Source: Pseudolabrys taiwanensis (GTDB taxonomy: Bacteria > Pseudomonadota > Alphaproteobacteria > Rhizobiales > Xanthobacteraceae). From it: a DNA stretch of 64,000 nucleotides. The stretch is from the NCBI RefSeq assembly GCF_003367395.1, contig NZ_CP031417.1, positions 4,340,001 to 4,404,000 on the forward strand. The letters are read 5' to 3'. Positions 33,943-42,109 of this stretch are shown here, one piece after another. The notes under the pieces were generated by a model that was not told the DNA's origin, did not search any database, and saw only the letters and a program-made list of their open reading frames with translations. Numbering within the stretch: position 1 is the first letter of the stretch; every line of letters begins with the position of its first letter. Made by a program: the position numbers and the translations under genes.

Positions 33943-36195
33943 ATGAGCGACACCCTCGACCTCTCGCTCTACGCCAAGCCGGACGAGGACGGCACGCTCG
34001 GCGTCGATCTGGCCATCGACGGCATCACTTGCGCTGCCTGCATCAACCGCATCGAAGGCGCCGTCCGCCAGCTCCCCGGCGTCAAGGATGTGCGGCTGAA
34101 CTACACCAATCGCCGTCTGCATGTGGCGTGGGAAGAAGGCGCGTCGGCGCCGGCGCAGATTCTGCCGGCGCTGGAAAGCCGAGGTTATCACGGCCATCCC
34201 TTCGTGCCGCAACGCGCCGAGCAGGAAGAAGCCGACGAAGCGCGCAAGCTCACGCGTTGCCTCGGCGTCGCCGGCTTCGCGGCGATGAATGTGATGCTGT
34301 TGTCGGTGTCGGTGTGGTCCGGCAACGTCACCGACATCACGCCGGAGACGCGCGACTTCTTTCATTGGGCGTCGGCGCTGATCGCGCTGCCGGCGGCGGC
34401 GTATGCCGGCCGGCCGTTCTTTGCCAGCGCCTGGCGCGCGCTGAAGGCGCGCACCACCAACATGGACGTGCCGATCTCGATCGGCGTCATCCTGGCGCTC
34501 GGCATGTCGGTGGTCGAGACCGCGAACCACGCCAAGGAAGCCTATTTCGACTCGGCGTTGATGCTGCTGTTCTTTCTGCTGGTCGGCCGCACGCTCGACC
34601 ACACGATGCGACGCAAGACACGCGCGGTCGCCGGCAATCTCGCGGCGCTGCGCGCCGATACGGCGCATCGTTTTGACGGCGACGAGGTCGTCAGCGTGCC
34701 GGTGTCGGTGCTCAAGCCGGACGACCGCCTTCTCGTGCGCGCCGGCGAGCGCGTGCCCGCCGATGGCGTCGTCGTCAGCGGCGTATCCGAGATCGACGAC
34801 AGCCTGATCACCGGTGAAACCATGCGCCGCAAGGTGGCGACCGGTGCGATCGTCTACGCCGGCAGCATGAATTACGCCGGCGCGCTGACGCTGAAGGTGA
34901 CCGCGGCGGGCGGCAACGCGCTCATCGACGACATCGAGAAGCTGCTCGACAAAGCCGCCAGTGCCAAGTCGAAGGCGATGCGGCTCGCCGATCGCGCCGC
35001 GCGTGTCTACGCGCCGGTCGTGCATCTCACCGCCGCGCTCACCTGCATCGGCTGGCTCATCGCCGGCGCTTCGACGCATGACGCGATCATCACCGCCATC
35101 GCCGTGCTCATCATTACATGTCCTTGCGCGTTGGCGCTGGCGGTGCCGGCCGTGCAGGTGGTGACGTCGGGGGCCTTGTTCCGCGCCGGCGTGATGCTGA
35201 ACGCAGGCGATGCCATCGAGCGCCTGGCCGAGGTCGATACGGTCATCTTCGACAAGACCGGCACGCTGACCTTGCCGGAGCCGCGCGTCGCCAACGCATC
35301 GATGCTTGATCCGGCCCTGTTGCAGATGGCCGCGCGGCTCGCGCTGTCCAGCCGTCATCCGCTGGCGATGGCGCTGGCGCGCGAGGCCTCGCCCTCCATG
35401 CCCTATGACGGTGCGATCGAGGAGCCCGGGCGCGGTGTGCGCGTGGTCATCGATGGCGTCGAAGCGCGGCTCGGCAGCGCCGAGTTTTGCGGACTTGCTC
35501 ACACTCCGGTCATTCCCGCGCAAGCGGGAATCCAGAGCCAAGAACGGCACCTTACAGGTTCGTTGCCCTGGGTCCCCGCTTCCGCGGGGACGAGCGGAGC
35601 AGAGGATGGCAACTCATTCATCTGCTTCGTCCATGGCGCGCAGTCGGCGGTGATTGCCATCGCGCAGCAGCTGCGTCCCGACGCGGTCGAGGTCGTGGCG
35701 GCCTTGCGCGCCCGCGCGCTCGATCTGCGTATCCTGTCCGGCGATCGCAGTGAGGCGGTGGCGCCGGTCGCCGCCGCGCTCGGCATTGAGCATTGGCAGG
35801 GTGCCTTGAAGCCGGCGGACAAGATCGCCGTCATCGAAGAGCTCAAGCGTCAGGGGCGCAAAGTGCTGATGGTCGGCGACGGCCTCAATGATGCGCCATC
35901 GCTCGCCGCGGCGCATGTGTCGCTGTCGCCGATCTCCGCCGCCGATCTGACGCAAGCGCAGGCCGATGCCGTGTTCCTTGGCGAGCGGCTGCAGCCGGTG
36001 GTCGACACGCTGATCGTGTCGCGCCGCGCGCGGCGGCTGATGACCGAGAACCTCATCCTCGCGGTAGTCTACAACCTCATCGCAGTGCCGATTGCCATCG
36101 CCGGCCTGGTGACGCCGCTGATCGCCGCCTTGGCGATGTCCGGCTCCTCACTCCTGGTGACGCTGAACGCTTTACGCGGGGGCAAGAGCGCATGA
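33943..36195 (+). CDS. ccoI: Copper-exporting P1B-type ATPase CcoI (FixI) with in-frame repeat insertion
   Basis: A 750-residue ATPase that supplies copper for the cbb3 oxidase. It has an N-terminal heavy-metal domain (GITCAACINRI), membrane metal site TCPCALA, phosphorylation site DKTGTLT and hinge GDGLNDAPSLA. The ATG at 33943 follows gggtga. The frame upstream is palindromic-repeat sequence. Residues about 521-553, inside the nucleotide-binding domain after RLGSAEFCG, are encoded by a second copy of the family A repeat (35504-35599) and read VIPAQAGIQ...WVPASAGTSG. The frame is kept and all catalytic motifs are intact, so the protein is probably functional with a 32-residue surface loop. 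It overlaps ccoS by 4 bases. Confidence 0.94.
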   Translation: MSDTLDLSLYAKPDEDGTLGVDLAIDGITCAACINRIEGAVRQLPGVKDVRLNYTNRRLHVAWEEGASAPAQILPALESRGYHGHPFVPQRAEQEEADEARKLTRCLGVAGFAAMNVMLLSVSVWSGNVTDITPETRDFFHWASALIALPAAAYAGRPFFASAWRALKARTTNMDVPISIGVILALGMSVVETANHAKEAYFDSALMLLFFLLVGRTLDHTMRRKTRAVAGNLAALRADTAHRFDGDEVVSVPVSVLKPDDRLLVRAGERVPADGVVVSGVSEIDDSLITGETMRRKVATGAIVYAGSMNYAGALTLKVTAAGGNALIDDIEKLLDKAASAKSKAMRLADRAARVYAPVVHLTAALTCIGWLIAGASTHDAIITAIAVLIITCPCALALAVPAVQVVTSGALFRAGVMLNAGDAIERLAEVDTVIFDKTGTLTLPEPRVANASMLDPALLQMAARLALSSRHPLAMALAREASPSMPYDGAIEEPGRGVRVVIDGVEARLGSAEFCGLAHTPVIPAQAGIQSQERHLTGSLPWVPASAGTSGAEDGNSFICFVHGAQSAVIAIAQQLRPDAVEVVAALRARALDLRILSGDRSEAVAPVAAALGIEHWQGALKPADKIAVIEELKRQGRKVLMVGDGLNDAPSLAAAHVSLSPISAADLTQAQADAVFLGERLQPVVDTLIVSRRARRLMTENLILAVVYNLIAVPIAIAGLVTPLIAALAMSGSSLLVTLNALRGGKSA
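35504..35599. repeat. Palindromic repeat, family A, inside the ccoI reading frame
   Basis: attcccgc/gcgggaat and gtccccgc/gcggggac hairpins with a longer spacer between them, bounded by ctccggtc and gagcggag. The insertion length keeps the reading frame and adds no stop codon. Confidence 0.85.
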
Positions 36196-36383
36196 ACGTT
36201 CTCGTCTATCTCGTGCCGATGGCGCTGGGCCTGGGCCTCGCCGGCCTGTTCGGCTTCCTGTGGGCGCTCAAGAGCGGGCAATACAACGACATCGAGGGCG
36301 CCGCTTTGCGTGTGCTCTCGGATGACGATCTGGAGAGCGATCCGCCTCCTATGCGCGGCGAGAGCAACAGGGTTTCCCGATAG
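36192..36383 (+). CDS. ccoS: cbb3 oxidase assembly protein CcoS (FixS)
   Basis: A 63-residue protein with one membrane helix (VLVYLVPMALGLGLAGLFGFLWAL) followed by the family motif KSGQYNDIEGAALRVLSDDD. It is required for cofactor insertion into CcoN. It overlaps the ccoI stop by 4 bases (ATGA), indicating coupled translation. It is the last gene of the ccoGHIS operon. Confidence 0.94.
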   Translation: MNVLVYLVPMALGLGLAGLFGFLWALKSGQYNDIEGAALRVLSDDDLESDPPPMRGESNRVSR

Positions 36384-36516
36384 GGCCTATTGGCCGGAAA
36401 AGCTTGGCCCCGGGCGGCTTCGTGATAGAAAATCCTTCCCCGCCCGCCGCCGCGGCGGCCGCGCGATGCGCGGTGCTGCCGGCGTCCATCGCTCGCCGGC
36501 ATCAGAGGAACTTTCC

Positions 36517-37572
36517 GTGGCCGCTCCGCTTCCCCAAACCGGCCGCCCGCTTGCCGGTACGTTTGTCGATTATCTGCCGGGCGTGCTGTTGTCGGCCATC
36601 GTCGCTGTCGCCGGCTATCTTGCCGCTCCCTATGTGGCGCGGGTGGTGCCGATCCCCAGCATGGTGATCGCGCTCATCGTCGGCATCGCCCACAATCCCA
36701 TCGCCGCGCGGCCAACGACGCAACCCGGCATGGCCTTCTGCGTGCGCACGGTGCTGCGCTGGGCGGTCGCACTGTTGGGCCTGCGCGTCGCGCTCGCCGA
36801 TATCGCGGCGCTCGGCCTCGGCACTGCGGTGCTCATCATCGTTGCGATGGCGGCGACCATCGCTTCCGGTTTCCTGTTCGCGCGCTGGTACGGCCGCACG
36901 CCGGGCTTCGGCGCGCTCGTGGGCGTCGGCACGGCGGTGTGCGGCGCCTCGGCGACGCTCGCCACCTCGACGGTGGTGCCGGACTATCCCGGCAAGCAGG
37001 CCGACGTCGCCTTCGTCGTCGTTGCCGTCAATGCGCTGGCGACCTTGGGCATGCTGGCCTATCCGCCGCTGTGCCTGCTGTTCGGCTTCGACGCGCAGGA
37101 CACCGGCGTGATGTTGGGCGGCACCATCCACGACGTCGCGCAGGTCGTGGGCGCCGGTTACGCGGTGTCGGACACGGTCGGCAACAGCGCGGTGATCGTG
37201 AAGCTGTTCCGCGTCTTTCTGTTGCTGCCGGTGGTGCTTGCGGTCGGCTGGTATTTGACGCGCCAGGGCATGCGTCACGGCGAAGCGCGCGTGCCGGTGC
37301 CGGTGTTCGCCATCGTGTTTCTCATTCTGTGCCTGATCAACAGCGCGGTGCCGTTCGTGCCGCCGCTCGCGCCGCTCTACGCGCCGGTGAAGAGCGTGCT
37401 GGTCGAGGCGTCGAACTGGGGCCTGCTGCTGGCCATTGGCGCGCTCGGTCTCGGGACGTCGGTGAAGACCATCATCGGTCTCGGCTGGCGCCACATCACG
37501 ACGGTGGTGGCGTCGACGGCGGTGATCCTGGTGATCGTCACCGGCGGGCTGTTGCTGATGCGGGCCCTTTGA
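36517..37572 (+). CDS. YeiH-family (UPF0324) putative sulfate/sulfite exporter
   Basis: A 351-residue protein with about 10 helices and the Gly-rich family segments LLGLRVALADIAALG, GVGTAVCGASATLATSTVV and GGTIHDVAQVVGAGYAVSD. Related proteins are linked to taurine and sulfonate breakdown or are called putative sulfate exporters. The substrate is not established. The start is a GTG with gaggaa seven bases upstream. The frame is open further upstream but without a ribosome site. The gene is followed by a family B palindromic repeat. Confidence 0.8.
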   Translation: MAAPLPQTGRPLAGTFVDYLPGVLLSAIVAVAGYLAAPYVARVVPIPSMVIALIVGIAHNPIAARPTTQPGMAFCVRTVLRWAVALLGLRVALADIAALGLGTAVLIIVAMAATIASGFLFARWYGRTPGFGALVGVGTAVCGASATLATSTVVPDYPGKQADVAFVVVAVNALATLGMLAYPPLCLLFGFDAQDTGVMLGGTIHDVAQVVGAGYAVSDTVGNSAVIVKLFRVFLLLPVVLAVGWYLTRQGMRHGEARVPVPVFAIVFLILCLINSAVPFVPPLAPLYAPVKSVLVEASNWGLLLAIGALGLGTSVKTIIGLGWRHITTVVASTAVILVIVTGGLLLMRAL

Positions 37573-37682
37573 CCCGTCATCCTGAGGTGCGAGCGCGAAG
37601 CGCGAGCCTCGAAGGATGAACGGCCGGGGCCGTCGCCCTTCGAGGCCCGCCTACGGCGGGCGCCTCAGGGTGACGGGTCAAA
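37568..37682. repeat. Long palindromic repeat, family B (copy 1)
   Basis: Outer arms of 12 bases (tttgacccgtca, tgacgggtcaaa) continue into cctgagg/cctcagg and inner gcctcgaagg and cccttcgaggc parts. About 115 bases fold into one long hairpin between the convergent yeiH-like and cupin genes. Other copies are at 48223 and 52790. Confidence 0.85.
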
Positions 37683-37699
37683 GTCTGAATGCGGCTCGC

Positions 37700-38194
37700 T
37701 TACTTCTCCAGCATCACCGTATCGAAATCGGCCGGCAGCACGATCTCGAGCAGCTCGCAATCGTCGGAATAGCCGAGCACGGTGTGCTTGATCTTCGGCG
37801 GCTGGATCCAGCACGAGCCGGCGGTGAAGGTGTGCACGCCTTCGCCTTCGAACTCCGTCTTGTACCAGCCCTTCAGCACATAGATCATCTGGAAGTCGAC
37901 GTCGTGATAATGCGGCGTGGCGACGTCTTCGGGCCGGTAGGGCGGGATCATGCGGATGACATGCGCCTGCACCATGCCGCCGGTGGCCGGCGCGATGCCG
38001 AGGTCGCGGTACTTCGCATAGGTGCGCAGCCCCTGATCGAAGTCCTCCTCGCGGTGGTGGCTCACCGCGAACTTCTGCTTCGGCCGCTTCTTGGCCCGGG
38101 TCTTGGCCTTCACCGCGTGCCGGACGCTTGTCTTGCTGGCCTTGCGGGCGGGCGGTTTGCGCTGCGCCTGGACTTTTTTCCGGCTCTTGGCCAT
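37700..38194 (-). CDS. Cupin-domain protein with Lys/Arg-rich N-terminus
   Basis: A 164-residue protein. A strongly basic N-terminal arm (about 1-45, rich in Lys, Arg and Ala) precedes a single cupin barrel (about 60-155) with the first motif PHYHDVDFQMIYVLKGWY, which carries two metal-ligand histidines, and the second motif GSCWIQPPKIKHTV. The function is unknown. Small cupins act as metal-dependent isomerases, dioxygenases or sensors. The basic arm is rare and could bind nucleic acid or polyanions. It is divergent from the yaiI-like gene and stands alone. Confidence 0.75.
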   Translation of the reverse strand: MAKSRKKVQAQRKPPARKASKTSVRHAVKAKTRAKKRPKQKFAVSHHREEDFDQGLRTYAKYRDLGIAPATGGMVQAHVIRMIPPYRPEDVATPHYHDVDFQMIYVLKGWYKTEFEGEGVHTFTAGSCWIQPPKIKHTVLGYSDDCELLEIVLPADFDTVMLEK

Positions 38195-38229
38195 TGATCC
38201 CTCCGGTTTCCGGAAAGGATTGGAACACG

Positions 38230-38727
38230 GTGGCGGACAGCTTGGAAGGCCCTGAAGGCGCGCAAATCCGCATCTTTGTCGATGCCGATGCCTGCCCGGT
38301 GAAACCGGAGGTCTACCGGGTGGCGGAGCGCTACGGCCTCAAGGTGTTCGTCGTCGCCAACGCCTTCATGCAGGTGCCGCGCGGCGGGCTGATCGAACTG
38401 GTCGTGGTGGCGGCCGGGCCCGACGTCGCCGACGACTGGATCGCCGAGCGGGCCGGCGCGAGCGACGTCGTCATCACCGCCGACGTGCCGCTGGCGGCGC
38501 GTGCCTTCCGCAACGGCGCCAGCGTAATCAGCCCGACCGGCAAGGTGTTCGACGACGACTCCATCCACATGGCGGTGGCGACGCGCAACCTGCTCACCGA
38601 CCTGCGGTCGGCGGGCGCCGCGACGCGCGGTCCGCCGCCGCTGTCGCGGCAGGATCTGTCGCGGTTTCTCTCGGCGCTGGATTTGGCGATCGTGCGGTTG
38701 AAGCGGAAGTTGGAAGGCAAGGCGTAG
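38230..38727 (+). CDS. YaiI/YqxD family protein (UPF0178, PIN-like fold)
   Basis: A 165-residue protein with the family motifs IFVDADACPVKPEVYRVAE, VVVAAGPDVADDWIAERA and VITADVPLAARA. The conserved Asp residues form a PIN/NYN-like acidic pocket, suggesting a nuclease, but the biological role is not known. The GTG at 38230 is preceded by aaagga. The open frame further upstream runs over the cupin 5' end. A family A repeat follows the stop. Confidence 0.85.
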   Translation: MADSLEGPEGAQIRIFVDADACPVKPEVYRVAERYGLKVFVVANAFMQVPRGGLIELVVVAAGPDVADDWIAERAGASDVVITADVPLAARAFRNGASVISPTGKVFDDDSIHMAVATRNLLTDLRSAGAATRGPPPLSRQDLSRFLSALDLAIVRLKRKLEGKA

Positions 38728-38735
38728 TCACCAAC

Positions 38736-38799
38736 TCCGCTCATTCCCGCGAAAGCGGGAATCCAGCACTGGGTCCCCGCTTTCGCGGGGACGAGCGGA
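38736..38799. repeat. Palindromic repeat, family A (between yaiI-like and pyrE)
   Basis: tccgctc ends, attcccgc-gaaa-gcgggaat and gtccccgc-tttc-gcggggac hairpins, closing gagcgga. It lies between the convergent stop codons. Confidence 0.88.
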
Positions 38800-38802
38800 A
38801 GA

Positions 38803-39501
38803 CTAATCCGCTGCTTCGGCGACACCGCCATTGGCCTTCGACCAGCCCGCGGGGTCGTTCATGAAGGTCTCGATTTCGTTGAGCAGCTTCGGGTCGTATT
38901 TGCCGCTCGCCTTGGCCACTGCCAGCACGTCCCACCACGTGGTGAGGTAGTGCAGCGTGACGCCGATATCGGCCAGGATTTTCCGGCCTTCCTTGTAGAT
39001 GTCGTAGAAGAACAGCACTGAGCAGTGATCGCAGCTGCCGCCGGCCTCGCGGATCGCCTTGACGAAGTTCACCTTGCTGCGGCCGTCGGTGGCGAGGTCT
39101 TCGACCAGCAGCACGCGCTGGCCCGGCAGAAGCTGGCCCTCGATCTGCGAGCCGCGGCCGAAGCCCTTCGGCTTTTTGCGGATGTACTGCATCGGCACGT
39201 GCATGCGGTCGGCCACCCAGGCGGCGAAGGGGATGCCCGCGGTTTCGCCGCCCGCGGCGGCGTCGATGTTCTCGCGGCCGACGGCGCGGTCGATCGAGGC
39301 GATCTGGAAGTCGATCAGGGTCGAGCGCACGTCGGGGAAGGAAATCAGCCAGCGCGAGTCGTTGTAGACCGGGCTCGCCCAGCCGCTCGTGAAGATGAAC
39401 GGCTTGTCCTCCATGAAGCGCACCGCGCCGGTCTCCAGGTACATGCGCGCCGTCAGCTCGGCGATGGTCTTCTTGTCGAGGTAGGTGGTGGGGGCGGTCA
39501 T
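38803..39501 (-). CDS. pyrE: Orotate phosphoribosyltransferase
   Basis: A 232-residue enzyme that joins orotate and PRPP to give orotidine 5'-phosphate in pyrimidine synthesis. The PRPP-binding motif is VLLVEDLATDGRSK, and the substrate-side segments FIFTSGWASPVYNDSR and AGGETAGIPFAAW are typical of the class I alphaproteobacterial type. The ATG at 39501 has agagg upstream. The family C palindrome starts 19 bases further upstream, so it lies in the 5' untranslated region or promoter. It is not next to other pyr genes. Confidence 0.9.
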   Translation of the reverse strand: MTAPTTYLDKKTIAELTARMYLETGAVRFMEDKPFIFTSGWASPVYNDSRWLISFPDVRSTLIDFQIASIDRAVGRENIDAAAGGETAGIPFAAWVADRMHVPMQYIRKKPKGFGRGSQIEGQLLPGQRVLLVEDLATDGRSKVNFVKAIREAGGSCDHCSVLFFYDIYKEGRKILADIGVTLHYLTTWWDVLAVAKASGKYDPKLLNEIETFMNDPAGWSKANGGVAEAAD

Positions 39502-39519
39502 GCGCGCAGGCCTCTCGGT

Positions 39520-39609
39520 CGTCATGGCCGGGCTTGTCCCGGCCATCCACGTGTTGCTCGGGGGCATGCATAGAAGGCGTGGATGCCCGGCACAAGGCCG
39601 GGCATGACG
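39520..39609. repeat. Long palindromic repeat, family C (copy 1, upstream of pyrE)
   Basis: cgtcatg and catgacg ends, with ggccggg/cccggcc and gcccggc/gccgggc arms around ccacg/cgtgg. A fold of about 90 bases. Similar sequence is at 49684-49830. Confidence 0.8.
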
Positions 39610-39635
39610 GCGTTTGTGGAAGCCACCCCCAAACT

Positions 39636-39697
39636 CCGCTCATTCCCGCGACAGCGGGAATCCAGCGCTGGGTCCCCGCTTTCGCGGGGACGAGCGG
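39636..39697. repeat. Palindromic repeat, family A (downstream of the deacetylase gene)
   Basis: The same two-hairpin unit as at 38736, one base changed in the first loop (gaca). It lies 5 bases after the stop of the 39702 gene. Confidence 0.88.
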
Positions 39698-39701
39698 TCC
39701 A

Positions 39702-40616
39702 CTAGGCGGGCGCTTTCGGCCCGGCCTTCTTGAACCAGTCGGCGATCTGCGAGCCCGACCAGAACAGCACGTCCTTCTGCTTGCGGATCTTCTCGAAGAT
39801 CTTGCGGAAATACTTCGCGCGGTGCGGCGCGCCCATGATGTAGGGATGCACCGAAATCGCCATCACCCGCGCCGAGCCGAGCCCCTTGGCGTCGCGATAG
39901 AGCTGCTCGAACTGATCCATCGCCCGCTCGTAGAACTCGTTCGCCTTGTGATGCTGGATCAGCATCATGGCGACGTCGTTGCATTCCTGCGTGTAGGGAA
40001 TGTTGAGGATCGGCTTGCCGCGTGTCTTCAGCCACACCGGCTGGTCGTCGAGCACCCAGTCGGCGACATAGTCGTAGCCTTCCTCGGCGAGGATGTCGGG
40101 CGTCTCCCAGGTCTCGGTGAGGCCGGGTCCCAGCCAGCCGCGCGGCTTCGTGCCGGTGGCCTTCTCGATCACCGCCGCGCTCTTCTTGATGTCGGCGCGC
40201 TCGTTCTCGACCTTCTGCATGTTGCGCTGGGTGTAGCCGTGGCCGACGAATTCCCATTTGCGCTCGACGCAGGCTTGCACCAGTTCCGGCATCGCCTCGA
40301 CGGCCGTGCCGTTGATGTTCATCACGCCGGGAATCTTGAAGTCGTCGTAGACCTGCAGCAAGCGCCAGAAGCCGACGCGGTTGCCGTATTCGTGCCAGCA
40401 CCAGTTCGGAATGTCCGGCATCGGCGAGCCGCCCGCGGGCGGCGTCAGCACCGTGCGTGGCATGGTCTGCGTCGGGTCCCACTCTTCGACATTGGTGACG
40501 GTCCACACGACCATCTTCGCGTTGCCCGGCAGCTTGAGCGGCTTGCGCGAGACGATGGGCGAATAGGTGATGCGATCGCCCGGCAGCATGCCGACTTTGG
40601 GCTTGGTGTATTTCAT
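39702..40616 (-). CDS. Polysaccharide deacetylase-family protein (PuuE/allantoinase-like), copy 1
   Basis: A 304-residue NodB-fold protein. Family features are the conserved start KLPGNAKMVVWTVTNVEEW, HEYGNRVGFWRLLQVYDDF, EFVGHGYTQRN, GWLGPGLTETWETPD and ISVHPYIMGAPHR. This resembles cofactor-independent allantoinase (PuuE) and related amide hydrolases more than chitin deacetylases, because the D-HxxxH metal triad of NodB is not evident. The substrate is unknown. A ureide or cyclic amide would suit the nearby amino-acid or amide ABC transporter. It is a paralogue of the 41177 gene, and a GIY-YIG gene lies between them. Confidence 0.8.
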   Translation of the reverse strand: MKYTKPKVGMLPGDRITYSPIVSRKPLKLPGNAKMVVWTVTNVEEWDPTQTMPRTVLTPPAGGSPMPDIPNWCWHEYGNRVGFWRLLQVYDDFKIPGVMNINGTAVEAMPELVQACVERKWEFVGHGYTQRNMQKVENERADIKKSAAVIEKATGTKPRGWLGPGLTETWETPDILAEEGYDYVADWVLDDQPVWLKTRGKPILNIPYTQECNDVAMMLIQHHKANEFYERAMDQFEQLYRDAKGLGSARVMAISVHPYIMGAPHRAKYFRKIFEKIRKQKDVLFWSGSQIADWFKKAGPKAPA

Positions 40617-40661
40617 AGATGGCGTTTCCCTTTGTTATCGTTTTAAAGCGGCACCCCATTC

Positions 40662-40751
40662 TCCGTTCATCCCCGCGCAAGCGGGGATCCAGAGCCGAAT
40701 AGCATTTGGGAACTTATGACCCTGGGTCCCCGCTTTCGCGGGGACGAACGA
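40662..40751. repeat. Palindromic repeat, family A (upstream of deacetylase copy 1)
   Basis: The first hairpin here is atccccgc/gcggggat, the second gtccccgc/gcggggac, separated by about 40 bases. The ends are ccgttc and gaacg. Confidence 0.85.
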
Positions 40752-40773
40752 AAGGGGGGCGGCGCGTCACACA

Positions 40774-41176
40774 CCGTTCGTTCCCGCGTAAGCGGGAACC
40801 CAGTTCTTTACCGGGTAATCTCGCTCCACAAATCTCGCCAAACTGGATTCGCCTTTTCGATCAGCTCCAACTTCCAAATGCGATTCCATTTCTTCATCTG
40901 GCGTTCTCTCGTCAGGGCCGCCTCTCGAGTCTCGTGAATTTCATACCAAACGAGGGTTTTGACCGCATGCTCTTTGGTGAATCCGTCAATGACGCCATTG
41001 CGGTGCTGCCAAACTCGTTTCACGAGATCGTCGGTCGCGCCGATATAGAGCGTGCCGTTCCGCTTGCTGGCGAGCATGTAAACATAGAACGCCACGTCCG
41101 TCTCTCCTGGGTCCCCATCGCACTGTAACGGCAGACATCGGGTAAACCCGATGTCTGCGCGCGGGGACGAACGGAG
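40774..41176. mobile_element. Family A palindrome split around a GIY-YIG gene (candidate nuclease-carrying element)
   Basis: The left part (40774-40806) is a normal family A half: ccgttcg and gttcccgc/gcgggaac. The right part (41106-41176) resumes with cctgggtcccc and ends cggggacgaacggag, as the second half of the same unit should. Between them lies exactly one gene, the GIY-YIG protein. The right hairpin itself is opened by an inner perfect 13-bp stem (gcagacatcgggt, 41131-41143; acccgatgtctgc, 41146-41158). The arrangement suggests the gene travels with the repeat. Confidence 0.6.
40808..41095 (-). CDS. GIY-YIG nuclease family protein
   Basis: A 95-residue single-domain protein. The GIY-YIG motif is seen as YVYMLAS...GTLYIGATDDLVKRVWQH, with the catalytic Arg in the helix after it, and the following KTLVWYEIHETREAALTRERQMKKWNR is the usual second part, with the catalytic Glu. 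This is the UvrC-N-like group, with no DNA-recognition domain. Its stop codon lies 2 bases from the left half of a family A palindrome, and the right half lies 10 bases before its start. It may cut repeat DNA or hairpins and so spread or maintain the repeat. That role is inferred. Confidence 0.88.
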   Translation of the reverse strand: MAFYVYMLASKRNGTLYIGATDDLVKRVWQHRNGVIDGFTKEHAVKTLVWYEIHETREAALTRERQMKKWNRIWKLELIEKANPVWRDLWSEITR

Positions 41177-42061
41177 TTATGTCTTCGCGACGCCCTTGTA
41201 CCAATCGAGAATCTGCTCGCCGTTCCAATGCAGCACGCCTTCGTGGCCGTTCGCGTAGTCGTAGATCTGCTCGAGATATTTGATCCGGTGCGGCTGGCCG
41301 CTGATGTAGGGATGGATCGCCAGCGCGACGAACTTTGCGCGGTGCTCGCTCTCCTGATAGAGCCGGTCGAACTGGTCCTTCACCATCTGCAGCAGGTAAT
41401 CGCTGTTGTGGTGCTGGATGATCATCACCGGGATGTCGTTGGTCTCGATGGTGTAGGGCAAGGTCACCAACGGCCCGTTGGTGGTGCGGATCACCGTCGG
41501 CTCGTCGTCGTAGACCCAGTCGCCGATGTATTTGACGCCGGCCGCCGTCAGCAGGTCCGGCGTCTCCAGCGTCTGCGTCAGGCCGGGCCCGAGCCAGCCG
41601 ACCGGACGCTTGCCGGTGAACTTCTCCATCATGTCCATCGACCGGTTGATCATGCCGGCCTGATCGGCCTCCTTGTGGATCGGGCCCTGCTCATAGGCGT
41701 GGCCCATGAACTCCCAGCCGGCGTCGCGCGCTTCTTCCGCCACGCGGCGATAGTCTTCGATGATGCGCGCATTGGCCGACAAAGTTGGGCGAATGCCGAG
41801 CCGCTTGTACAGCTCGAAGAAGCGCCAGCAGCCGACGCGCATGCCGTATTCGTGGAAGCCCCAATGCACGACGTCCGGCAGCATCGGCGCGCCGGTCGGC
41901 GCCGGCAGCAGTTGCCGCGCCATCGGCTTGCCGACGTCCCATACCTCGTAGTTGACGATGGTCCAGAACACGATGCGCGCCTTGCCCGGCAGCTTGAGCG
42001 GCGGGCGGTCGACGATGGCGGAAAAGTCGGCGCGCTGGTTGGGGATCATCGGAGCAGACAT
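41177..42061 (-). CDS. Polysaccharide deacetylase-family protein (PuuE/allantoinase-like), copy 2
   Basis: A 294-residue paralogue of the 39702 gene with the same landmarks: LKLPGKARIVFWTIVNYEVW, HEYGMRVGCWRFFELYKRL, EFMGHAYEQGP, GWLGPGLTQTLETPD and LAIHPYISGQPHR. The two copies clearly differ in sequence, so the duplication is old or the substrates differ. It lies directly upstream, in transcription order, of the GIY-YIG insertion and downstream of livF, from which it is separated by 48 bases. Expression with the liv operon is plausible. Confidence 0.8.
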   Translation of the reverse strand: MSAPMIPNQRADFSAIVDRPPLKLPGKARIVFWTIVNYEVWDVGKPMARQLLPAPTGAPMLPDVVHWGFHEYGMRVGCWRFFELYKRLGIRPTLSANARIIEDYRRVAEEARDAGWEFMGHAYEQGPIHKEADQAGMINRSMDMMEKFTGKRPVGWLGPGLTQTLETPDLLTAAGVKYIGDWVYDDEPTVIRTTNGPLVTLPYTIETNDIPVMIIQHHNSDYLLQMVKDQFDRLYQESEHRAKFVALAIHPYISGQPHRIKYLEQIYDYANGHEGVLHWNGEQILDWYKGVAKT

Positions 42062-42109
42062 GAAAACCTCTACGTCGTTACGGACTGTTCCGGCACGACG
42101 GAAAGTGTC

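Noticed and set aside
33862..35550. 562-codon open frame on the minus strand
   Set aside because: Antisense of ccoI and partly made of palindromic repeat sequence.
33865..40806. Clustered palindromes considered as a CRISPR array
   Set aside because: Units are spread over kilobases between genes, lack regular spacers and are self-complementary in two parts, so they are interspersed palindromic repeats.
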